Below, in pieces: positions 34,426-41,861 of a stretch of DNA of 64,000 nt. The translations under genes were made by a program, and so were the position numbers. The number at the start of each line of letters is the position of its first letter. The first letter of the stretch is position 1. A model generated the notes under the pieces. The model ran no database searches. It saw nothing but the letters and a program-made list of their open reading frames with translations, and was not told the origin of the DNA. This DNA is from Streptomyces bambusae (GTDB lineage: Bacteria; Actinomycetota; Actinomycetes; Streptomycetales; Streptomycetaceae). The stretch lies in contig NZ_JAJAUZ010000026.1 of NCBI RefSeq assembly GCF_020532645.1, forward strand, positions 1-64,000, written 5' to 3'.

Positions 34426-34590
34426 TCACACTCCGCGCGGGCCGTCTGCGTGGACGCCGAGCAGGTACACGCGGTTCTCCAGTGCAGCAGCCTCAGCGGG
34501 CTCAAGGTCGGAGAACTCGATCTCTTGCAGATCCTCTTCGCTGTTCGCAGGAACGGATGGGTCGAATTCCGGTGCTCCGTCAGCTGTCAT
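34426..34590 (-). CDS. candidate RiPP precursor peptide 2 (54 aa)
   Basis: A 54-codon ORF from ATG 34590 (an in-frame ATG at 34596 is also possible). The first ~37 residues are strongly acidic and leader-like, including SEEDLQEIEFSDLEP and an Ala-rich hinge. The last 17, ENRVYLLGVHADGPRGV, are different in character and could be the core. The layout of acidic amphipathic leader plus short C-terminal core is classic for ribosomally made peptides. There is no good ribosome site. A TATGGT box just upstream suggests a nearly leaderless mRNA. It heads the minus-strand unit and is divergent from the MNIO gene. Confidence 0.7.
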   Translation of the reverse strand: MTADGAPEFDPSVPANSEEDLQEIEFSDLEPAEAAALENRVYLLGVHADGPRGV

Positions 34591-34698
34591 GGCCATACCA
34601 TAACGAGAACCGCCGGACGTCGGAAGGTGCCCGGCCGAAGTCCCGGTGGATCACGGCCGGTTTCTGCTGTCCAGTCCGAAGGGGAGGATTTCGCGGTG

Positions 34699-36294
34699 AT
34701 GTCAGGGCCGAGTTACTTTGCCCAGTTGCCGAAGTACGGGCTTGGAATCGGAATCAATCCATCCGACTTCCATGTGCGATATCTGGAACACGGTGCCGAC
34801 GCCCCCGACTTCTTCGAGGTAACCGCCCCGAGCTCACGCCACCGCGGGCCGGCCTCCTACGCAGAGCTGCGCCGCAGGGGCCGGGCCGCACCGGACGGCT
34901 TCGAGCGCCGTACGATCCACGACCTCGTCGGTACGGCGCGGGTACTGGTACACAGCACCAACGTCAATCCGGCCTATGCCGATCCGCCCTCGACATCCGA
35001 ACTCGACGAACTCAAGCAGCTGTTGGAGCTCAGCGGCGCGCCGTGGGTCACCGAGGACCTGGGCGTCTGGCTGATGAGCGAGCGGCACGTGTACCCGCAC
35101 TTCATGCCGCTCCCGCTCACCGCCGAGTCGCTCACGGTCTGCATCGACAACGTCATGCGGATCCAGGGCATCCTGGAGCGGCCCTTCAACGCCGAGTTCC
35201 CTCCCATGACGTACGTCGTGGGCGATATGAACGCATTCGAATTCTTCTCCCGCCTGTGCGAGGCGACCGGATGCGGAATGTGTGTGGACGTCGGCCACGT
35301 CCTCAGCTATCAGCTGGCCCGAGGGTGTTCTCCGACCGCGGACTTCCACAAGCTTCCCTGGGAGCACGTCACGGAGATCCACTTCGCCGGCGGGGCCATT
35401 GATCTCACTGGCGAGGGCTTCTTCTACCAGGACGACCACGGGGACCGCGAGGTGGTGTCGGTCTGCTTCGACCTGATCGACCAGGTCGTCGAGAGTGCCC
35501 CGAACCTCAAGGCCATGGCGCTGGAGCTGTTCGGCGCCAGGCAACCGGCCGCTGCGTTGCGAAGGCTCCGGTTCACGCGCGAGCGGAAGACCGTCGCCGC
35601 CTGGCTCGCCGGCTCTGAACCCGCCGGCGAAGTGCTGTCGGTCGAACACAGCCGCCGCCACGTGAAGGCCCTGTCGGTGGCCATGTACGACCTCCTCCAC
35701 TCCGACGAACCGCTGTCGGGACAGCGCCTGACCGAGCACGGTCCGGAGTTCCTGGACGCCTTCGCCACCGCCGAGCGCAGGCGCTGGGACTACGACCGTC
35801 GGTCCCGCCTCATGATCCTGGGCGGCAGCGTCACCTCGTACTTCCCCGTTTCGACCGGGTGGCTGCTGCGAGAGTCGGGCCTGTCCCAGGAGGCCCTGTT
35901 CGGCCTGCTCATCCCCTCCCTGGACACCGGCCGCCCCCTGGATCCGGACTCCGTGGGCGATGCACTGCACACCGTCCTCGCCGGACTGCCCCGGGAGCGG
36001 CTCCTCCACGAGCTGCTCCGGTGTGAGATCTGGATGAACCGCTGCCCGGAGGACGGGCCCGCGGACCGCGAGGCCACGTTCTCCATGGACCTCGAGCGCG
36101 CCGCCCGGGGGTTGGACGACCCCGATGCAGTCCTCGCCTCCTTCGAACAGGACGTCCGGCTGGTCGGCCTCGGCGACGGCAGGTTCGCGCGGCGCGGCAC
36201 CGCCCCGGAACGCCCAGCCTCCCCCGCACCCGGCACACTGCCGGACCCGGAACTCCCCGTGTGCGGGACGGCCCGCTGCTGCTCGGGGGACTGA
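34699..36294 (+). CDS. DUF692/MNIO-type multinuclear iron oxidase
   Basis: A 531-residue protein; GTG 34696 just before ATG 34699 is equally possible and better spaced from GGGGAGGA. Residues ~10-285 follow the DUF692 barrel: YGLGIGINPSDFH, PDFFEVTAPS, VLVHSTNVNP (His85), VTEDLGVWL (Glu119, usual SDHLAW changed), GCGMCVDVGHVLSYQ (Asp197, His200), HVTEIHFAGG (His228), DDHGDREV (His247) and MALELFG (Glu276). MNIO enzymes oxidise Cys, Asp or Asn in RiPP precursors. The C-terminal ~240 residues are an extra helical domain, perhaps for peptide or partner binding. Divergent from peptide 2. Confidence 0.75.
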   Translation: MSGPSYFAQLPKYGLGIGINPSDFHVRYLEHGADAPDFFEVTAPSSRHRGPASYAELRRRGRAAPDGFERRTIHDLVGTARVLVHSTNVNPAYADPPSTSELDELKQLLELSGAPWVTEDLGVWLMSERHVYPHFMPLPLTAESLTVCIDNVMRIQGILERPFNAEFPPMTYVVGDMNAFEFFSRLCEATGCGMCVDVGHVLSYQLARGCSPTADFHKLPWEHVTEIHFAGGAIDLTGEGFFYQDDHGDREVVSVCFDLIDQVVESAPNLKAMALELFGARQPAAALRRLRFTRERKTVAAWLAGSEPAGEVLSVEHSRRHVKALSVAMYDLLHSDEPLSGQRLTEHGPEFLDAFATAERRRWDYDRRSRLMILGGSVTSYFPVSTGWLLRESGLSQEALFGLLIPSLDTGRPLDPDSVGDALHTVLAGLPRERLLHELLRCEIWMNRCPEDGPADREATFSMDLERAARGLDDPDAVLASFEQDVRLVGLGDGRFARRGTAPERPASPAPGTLPDPELPVCGTARCCSGD

Positions 36295-36313
36295 CCTCTG
36301 CCGCAACGGACGG

Positions 36314-36344
36314 CCGGTGGGGCTGCGTCGGGGAGCCCCACCGG
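36314..36344 (+). terminator. hairpin after MNIO gene
   Basis: CCGGTGGGGCT (36314-36324) pairs with AGCCCCACCGG (36334-36344) across 9 nt, 20 bases after the stop codon. Confidence 0.65.
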
Positions 36345-36505
36345 GCCGGCGTGGGCTTGGCAGACGGGGCAGCGCGCCGACGCACGGGTACGCGCGTTGG
36401 CCGGGAGGCTACGGCAGCGGGGTGCGGAGCTGACCTGCGACAGGGAGACTCACCTTCAGCCGAATGCCCGCATGGGTCTGGTGCAGGTTCGGGTGACAGG
36501 TGCAG

Positions 36506-36816
36506 TCACGCGGCCTGGAGGGCCGGTGTGGTCATGACGGTCTCGTATTCGACGGGGGTCAGGCGGCCGAGTGCGGCTTGTCTGCGGCGTCGGTGGTAGG
36601 TCCGTTCGATCCAGGTCACGTGGCGATCCGCAGTTCCTCGCGGGTGGTCCAGCGTCGGCGGTCGAGGACGTCCTTCTGCAGCAGGCTGAAGAAGGACTCC
36701 ATGGCCGCGTTGTCGCCGGCCGCTCCGACTCTCCCTATGGATCCGGCCATCCGGTGGCGTTCGAGCGCGCGGACGAATTTCCTTGATCGAAATTGCGATC
36801 CGCGAGTTCCCGACAA
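36506..36816 (-). pseudogene. IS3-family OrfB C-terminal remnant, frameshifted
   Basis: Two minus-strand frames join to give the end of an IS3 OrfB transposase: ALERHRMAGSIGRVGAAGDN, AAMESFFSLLQKDVLD (with the catalytic Glu) and RRRWTTREELRIA. After a shift near 36622, VTWIERTYHRRRRQAALGRL and TPVEYETVM follow. The N-terminal two-thirds and OrfA are absent. It marks the right edge of the biosynthetic locus. Confidence 0.75.
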
Positions 36817-36837
36817 TCACCGACCAGCCGGAGGGAA

Positions 36838-37078
36838 GTCACCGGTGACTGCCCGGACGTCACCGGTGACTCTCCGGCCCACGGGTGACGGGCCAGCCGA
36901 CCGGTGACATTCCGGGACGGCAGGGCGCTGACCTCCGCCGGGGAGTTCCGCGCTCGCCGGGTGTTCCGGGGATTCGCCTCCACCACCACAACAAAGCACA
37001 GGCCGGTGCCACCGGATCTGGCCGGCAGCGGTGACGGGCCAACGGGCCGTGAGGTTCGCGCAACTCACCGGTGAGTGC
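36838..37078. repeat. cluster of CACCGGTGA palindromes
   Basis: GTCACCGGTGAC occurs at 36838-36849 and 36859-36870. Close variants lie at 36880-36888 (CGGGTGACG), 36899-36907 (GACCGGTGA), 37026-37034 (GCGGTGACG) and 37066-37075 (TCACCGGTGA). The two perfect copies are 21 bp apart, two helical turns. They may be operators for a dimeric regulator. The interval to 37402 has no convincing gene. Confidence 0.5.
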
Positions 37079-37402
37079 TCGAAGAAGTCACCGCGCGCAG
37101 GGAACCGGGGCCCGCGTCCGGGCATCCGCGTGCCGGGCGGCCGCCACACGCTGAGCCGCCGTTCCCGCCTCTGGCACTGCCTTGCCGTTCGCTGCACAGC
37201 CGAAGTCCTCGGCAGGCAAGCCCGGACGACATCGTCTCGCACGACGCGGTGTGGGCTCCGAGCCCTCTGGACGCGGGCCTCTTCGTTGCGGTCCCGCCCC
37301 ATGGCGGCCGGCGCACCCCGGGCGGCGGCTCACGCCGGGAGAGGCCGCGGCCCGTCCCGGCTGATGCCCGCACGGGGCGGTGACCTTCTGACGGGGGGCG
37401 GG

Positions 37403-38833
37403 TCAGCTCTTGGTCAGGGTGCAGCCGTAGGCAGCGGTTCCGGAGCCGCTGTAGGCCTCCGTCTCCAGGTAGTACGTGCCGCTGCCCGCTGCTGTGCGGG
37501 TGAAGGTGAGGCTCTCGCCGGTGCCCGCGCCGTCGTTGACGGAGCGTTCCAGGGTGCTGCCCGCCGAGTCGAGCCAGTAGAGGTCGGCGTCGTAGGCGGC
37601 GGGAACGGTGCACGTGACGGCGGCGGTCTGTCCGGAGGCCAGGGCTACCTTGAAGTAGTCGCGGTCGCTGGTGGACTTCATGCTGCCGGTCACGGTGGCG
37701 GGCGAGGCGAGCCCGGTGGCGTCGTCGGCGGTGCCGCGGGTGTCGTTCGGCTCGCTCTCGGCGAGCGTGCGGGCGCCGCCCTGGCTGCCGCAGTCCGTGA
37801 GCGGCGTTCCGTTGTAGAGGTTGGCGTCGGGCACGCCGTTGGTGACGCTGCGCAGGTAGTAGCCGCAGGTGGGGCGGTTTCTGAAGTCGTAGGTCGATCC
37901 GGGGGTCAGGCGCCAGATCTTGAATCCGGTGTAGGTGAGGGGCGTGCGTTCGACGGCCTGTTCGGGCTGGTGGTCGGCGAGGACGACGTAGGCGTCCTCG
38001 CCGTACTGGGTGGCCTGCCCGTTGCGGTCGAGGAAGAGTGATCCGCCGCCTTCCTCGACCCCGACGCCCCAGGCGGCGCCGTCGGGGGTGAGGCCGTCCT
38101 TCACGGCGCGGGCGAGGAAGGACATGGTGCGGCCCATGCGGTCGCGGTCCACGAAGTGGGAGTCGTTGAGGACGGCGCCGTAGTCGGCCCATTCGAACAT
38201 GCCGGTGGTGAAGCTGACGGAGCGGTGGTACGGGTTGGCGAGTGCTTCCGTGCTGGTGACGCTGCCGTTGCAGGCGTCGTAGACCAGGGGGCTGCTGATG
38301 TGGTGGCCGGCGCTCCCGCCGCCGGAGCCGCCGCCCTTGGCGACGACGGATTCGACGGACGCCTCCAGGGCGGTGCCCTTCCAGGCGGCGTAGCGGCACT
38401 GGTCGCCGCCGGCGAAGTAGACGAACTCGGCGTTGCGCACGTCGGTGTTGACCTGGCTGTTGTTGCCGTCGTTCGCCGCGGTGAGCGTCCAGGTCGTACA
38501 GGAATTGACCCCGGCCAGCGCCATGACGGTGTCGCACTCAGGTGTGGGACTTCCCGAGGTGGGGGCGGAGCCTGCGAGGACGACGACGTCGAGGCTGCCG
38601 GTGCCGCCGCGGATCTCGTCGACGGCGCGGGCCATCGACGCCGTCACGACGCCGCCCGCCCCGTTCATGGTGAAGGCGGGGCCGTTCCACGAGGCGCGGC
38701 TGACGTCTGCGGCGCTGCCAAGGCGGATCCGGCCGGCGGCCGCGTGGGCGGGCTGCTGGAGCGTCAGGGCTACGGCCGCCGCGCTCAGGGCTGCGGCGAG
38801 GAACGCGGTGGCGCGGGAGGTTGGTCGTTTCAC
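37403..38833 (-). CDS. secreted cyanophycinase-like protein with PPC domain
   Basis: A 476-residue exported protein. The signal peptide (RATAFLAAALSAAAVALTLQ, ending AHA) precedes a ~320-residue peptidase S51/cyanophycinase-like domain with FVYFAGGDQCRYAAW and GGGSAGHHISSPLVYDA, where the Ser of GSAG should be the nucleophile. Family members usually have GTSAGA, so the site is slightly altered. The last ~95 residues are a pre-peptidase C-terminal (PPC) beta domain (GTGESLTFTRTAAGSGTYYL), common in secreted hydrolases. It is divergent from the ABC importer genes and shares their regulatory region. It probably degrades extracellular cyanophycin or related isopeptides. Confidence 0.8.
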   Translation of the reverse strand: MKRPTSRATAFLAAALSAAAVALTLQQPAHAAAGRIRLGSAADVSRASWNGPAFTMNGAGGVVTASMARAVDEIRGGTGSLDVVVLAGSAPTSGSPTPECDTVMALAGVNSCTTWTLTAANDGNNSQVNTDVRNAEFVYFAGGDQCRYAAWKGTALEASVESVVAKGGGSGGGSAGHHISSPLVYDACNGSVTSTEALANPYHRSVSFTTGMFEWADYGAVLNDSHFVDRDRMGRTMSFLARAVKDGLTPDGAAWGVGVEEGGGSLFLDRNGQATQYGEDAYVVLADHQPEQAVERTPLTYTGFKIWRLTPGSTYDFRNRPTCGYYLRSVTNGVPDANLYNGTPLTDCGSQGGARTLAESEPNDTRGTADDATGLASPATVTGSMKSTSDRDYFKVALASGQTAAVTCTVPAAYDADLYWLDSAGSTLERSVNDGAGTGESLTFTRTAAGSGTYYLETEAYSGSGTAAYGCTLTKS

Positions 38834-39066
38834 ATGCGCTCCAGAGATGTGGCTGAGGGGGGAGCCGCCCGGGGCGGCCGGCGGAGCCTCGATCCGCGGG
38901 ACAGGAGACTCCAGGAGATTGGTATCGGAACATACAAGTCGGCAGGATCACCTGGAAGATGTACAACGAGATTCAGATGCGACGGCGTCCCTTGACCCCC
39001 TATTCGGGAGCCTGAATCACCACAAAAGGCTCCCCTCTCTAGCTCGCTGACACGCGTTATGAAAAC

Positions 39067-39080
39067 GTAACGCACGTTAC
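39067..39080. promoter_or_regulatory. inverted repeat in divergent promoter region
   Basis: GTAACG and CGTTAC flank a 2-nt centre; a related half-site, CGTTAT, lies 14 bases upstream. The 339-bp spacer between the divergent cyanophycinase and importer genes is AT-richer than its surroundings and holds no gene. An RpiR regulator encoded at the end of the locus is a plausible binder (inference). Confidence 0.45.
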
Positions 39081-39172
39081 ATCTGGCCACTTCAATGATT
39101 GATCTGTAACTTCTGCGGTTGTGATCGGCGGCTGAAATCCGCCGACGAGGCACCCCCGAGAGGCTGCATCCC

Positions 39173-40120
39173 ATGAACACTCGTCCCTCCTGCCGTGCGG
39201 CGGTGGCCGCAGCGACGGCCGCCGCGCTGGTGTCCCTGAGCGGCTGCGGTGACGGCGGCGACGCCGCCCCGGTCCCGGCGGGCCCTGTCACCGTCGCCGG
39301 CGTGCAGATCAAGAAGGACCAGGCGCTGCACGACCTGCTGCCCGAGAAGATCAGGAAGGCGGGCAGGGTCCGGGTGGCCACCGACGTCCCTTACGCTCCC
39401 TTCGAGATGTTCGTGAAGGAGGGCGGGAGCGAGCTCACCGGCCTGGACTACGACCTGGGCCAGGCGCTGGGCGCCAAGCTGGGGGTGTCCTTCGCGTTCA
39501 CCCCGCAGAAGTTCGACGGCATCATCCCCGGCCTCCAGGCGGGTAAGTTCGAGGTCGCGATGTCCGCCATCACCGACAACAAGGAGCGGCAGAAGGTCGT
39601 CGATTTCGTCGACTACTCCCGCTCGGGGTCGGGTGTCCTGGTCGCCGAGGGCAATCCGTCGAAGGTCACCACGCTGGACGACCTGTGCGGGCGCAAGGTG
39701 GCCGTCCAGGCCGCGACGAACCAGCTCGACCTGCTCACCGGCCACCAGACGGCCTGCGCGAAGGCGGGCAAGGCGAAGATCAGCATCCAGACCTTCCCCA
39801 AGGACTCCGACGCCCAGCTGGCGCTGCGCGCCGGGAAGGTCGTCGCCCAGGTTCTCACCAAGCCCGCCGCCGGCTGGGTCGCGAAGACCGCTGACAGTGG
39901 CGGGACGTTCGACCTCGTCGAGGACCCGGCCGCCCCCGGCGGGTACGGGGCCTCGCCCAACGGGATCGCCGTCAGCAAGCAGCTGCCCGAGCTGACCGAC
40001 GCCATCCAGAAGGCCCTCCAGGCCCTGATCGACGAGGGCACGCTCGCGCTCGTCTACAACCAGTACGGCGTCGGCTCCATCGCCGTCGAGACGGCCACCA
40101 AGAACGCGGCGGTGGACTAG
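39173..40120 (+). CDS. amino-acid ABC transporter binding lipoprotein
   Basis: A 315-residue type-3 solute-binding protein. A lipoprotein signal (AAALVSLSGCGDGG, acylated Cys25) is followed by a linker and the SBP_bac_3 fold: VRVATDVPYAPFEMFVKEGG, LDYDLGQALGAKLGV, FDGIIPGLQAGKFEVAMSAI, VAVQAATNQ. It binds a polar amino acid or dipeptide outside the membrane. It is 2 bases from the permease gene. Surrounded by two cyanophycinases and a peptidase, its ligand may be beta-aspartyl-arginine or its parts; this is inferred from context only. Confidence 0.9.
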   Translation: MNTRPSCRAAVAAATAAALVSLSGCGDGGDAAPVPAGPVTVAGVQIKKDQALHDLLPEKIRKAGRVRVATDVPYAPFEMFVKEGGSELTGLDYDLGQALGAKLGVSFAFTPQKFDGIIPGLQAGKFEVAMSAITDNKERQKVVDFVDYSRSGSGVLVAEGNPSKVTTLDDLCGRKVAVQAATNQLDLLTGHQTACAKAGKAKISIQTFPKDSDAQLALRAGKVVAQVLTKPAAGWVAKTADSGGTFDLVEDPAAPGGYGASPNGIAVSKQLPELTDAIQKALQALIDEGTLALVYNQYGVGSIAVETATKNAAVD

Positions 40121-40122
40121 AG

Positions 40123-41100
40123 ATGCCCGTCACCAAGACCCCTGCCGCACTCCGGTCCGACGAGGAGCGGCACGTGCAGGAGCAGCCGGAGATCGTCCCG
40201 GTCCGCAACCACGGCCGCTGGCTGGGCGCCACGGCCTCCGTACTCGCGCTCGCCGGACTGGTCGGCTCCCTCGCCAAGAACGACAACCTGCGCTGGGACG
40301 TCGTCGGCGACCACCTCTTCGCCGACCTCGTCTTCGACGGCCTTGCCACCACCCTGTGGCTCACCGCGGCCGCCATGCTCCTGGGCCTGGGCCTGGGAAC
40401 GCTCGTGGCCGTCATGCGCCTGTCCCCCAGCCCCGTGCTCTGCGGCCTCGCCAACCTGTTCGTCTGGGTGTTCCGGGGCACCCCGCTGCTCGTTCAGATC
40501 ATCTTCTGGGGATACGCGGCCGCTCTCTACTCCCAGGTGAAGATCGGCATTCCGTTCACCGATGTCACCTTCTTCCAGGCCGACACCAACTCCCTGCTCA
40601 CCCCCGCGGTCGCCGCCCTCCTGGCCCTCGGCCTCAACGAGGCCGCCTACGCCTCGGAGATCGTCCGCGCCGGCATCCAGTCCGTGGACCCGGGGCAGGC
40701 GGAGGCGGCCCACTCCCTGGGCATGCGCCCCGCCCTGACGATGCGCCGGATCGTCCTGCCGCAGGCCATGCGGGTCATCATCCCCCCGATGGGCAACGAG
40801 ACCATCAACATGCTCAAGATGACCGCACTGGTATCGGTCATCTCGGCGCACGACCTGATGTCCAACATCCAGGCCGTGTACGCACAGAACTACCAGGTCA
40901 TCCCCATGCTCGTGGTGGCCAGCCTCTGGTATCTCGCCCTGGTGACCCTCCTGGGCATCCCCCAGGCCTGGCTGGAGCGCCGCTACGGCCGCGGCACCAC
41001 CGGCGCGGGACACACCTCCCCGCTGCGCCGCCTGCTCGGCGGAGCCGCAGGCCCCAGGAGCGCCCCGGGCGCGAAGAACGACAAGGAGCGGAGCCGATGA
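40123..41100 (+). CDS. amino-acid ABC transporter permease
   Basis: A 325-residue His/Glu/Gln-type permease. About 50 cytoplasmic residues precede five helices, including LWLTAAAMLLGLGLGTLVAV and LFVWVFRGTPLLVQIIFWGY. The EAA coupling loop is clear: NEAAYASEIVRAGIQSVDPG, then QAEAAHSLGM and FIPPxxN-like IIPPMGNETINMLK. Its stop overlaps the ATPase start (ATGA). It forms the channel of the importer as a homodimer. Confidence 0.9.
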   Translation: MPVTKTPAALRSDEERHVQEQPEIVPVRNHGRWLGATASVLALAGLVGSLAKNDNLRWDVVGDHLFADLVFDGLATTLWLTAAAMLLGLGLGTLVAVMRLSPSPVLCGLANLFVWVFRGTPLLVQIIFWGYAAALYSQVKIGIPFTDVTFFQADTNSLLTPAVAALLALGLNEAAYASEIVRAGIQSVDPGQAEAAHSLGMRPALTMRRIVLPQAMRVIIPPMGNETINMLKMTALVSVISAHDLMSNIQAVYAQNYQVIPMLVVASLWYLALVTLLGIPQAWLERRYGRGTTGAGHTSPLRRLLGGAAGPRSAPGAKNDKERSR

Positions 41101-41861
41101 GCACGGCCATGGTGCGTGCCGAAGGCGTGCGCAAGCAGTTCGGCGGGCTGGAGGTCCTCAAGGGCATCGACCTGTCCGTCGAGCGGGGGCAGGTCTGCTG
41201 CCTGCTGGGCCCGTCCGGGTCGGGCAAGTCCACCTTCCTGCGGTGCATCAACCACCTGGAGAAGGTCGACGGGGGCAGACTCACCGTCGACGGGGACCTC
41301 GTCGGCTACCGGCAGCAGGGCAGCAGGCTGTACGAACTGCGCGAACGGGAGGTCGCCGCGCGCCGCCGGGACATCGGCATGGTGTTCCAGCGGTTCAACC
41401 TCTTCCCCCACATGACGGCCGTCGAGAACGTCACCGAGGCGCCCGTGCGGGTCGGCGGGGTCTCCCGAAGCGAAGCCCTGGAGCAGGCCCACGCACTGCT
41501 GGCGCGGGTCGGCCTGGGCGACCGGTCCGGCCACTACCCGGCCCAGCTGTCCGGCGGGCAGCAGCAGCGCGTGGCGATCGCGCGCGCCCTGGCCATGCGG
41601 CCGAAGCTGATGCTGTTCGACGAGCCGACCTCCGCGCTCGACCCCGAACTCGTCGGCGAGGTGCTCGATGTGATGCGGCAGCTCGCCGCCGACGGCATGA
41701 CCATGGTCGTCGTCACGCACGAGATCGGGTTCGCACGCGAGGCCGGCGATACGGCGGTCTTCATGGACGAAGGCGTCGTCGTCGAAGCAGGCGACCCCCG
41801 CCGCGTCCTGGCCGACCCGGAGCAGGAGCGCACCCGGGCGTTCCTCTCGAAGGTCCTGTGA
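41097..41861 (+). CDS. amino-acid ABC transporter ATPase
   Basis: A 254-residue ATPase of the GlnQ/HisP type with all motifs: Walker A GPSGSGKSTFLRC, Q-loop VFQRFNLFPHMT, signature LSGGQQQRVAIARAL, Walker B LMLFDEPTSALDPEL, and switch His in VVVTHEIGFARE. The RQQGSRLYELRERE insertion is usual in polar amino acid importers. Start overlaps the permease stop by 3 bases and the stop overlaps the peptidase start (GTGA), so the four genes are coupled. Confidence 0.93.
   Translation: MSTAMVRAEGVRKQFGGLEVLKGIDLSVERGQVCCLLGPSGSGKSTFLRCINHLEKVDGGRLTVDGDLVGYRQQGSRLYELREREVAARRRDIGMVFQRFNLFPHMTAVENVTEAPVRVGGVSRSEALEQAHALLARVGLGDRSGHYPAQLSGGQQQRVAIARALAMRPKLMLFDEPTSALDPELVGEVLDVMRQLAADGMTMVVVTHEIGFAREAGDTAVFMDEGVVVEAGDPRRVLADPEQERTRAFLSKVL

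Noticed and set aside
36735..36989. 84-codon minus-strand frame over the palindrome cluster
   Set aside because: Its apparent repeats arise from the nucleotide palindromes; no family match or ribosome site.
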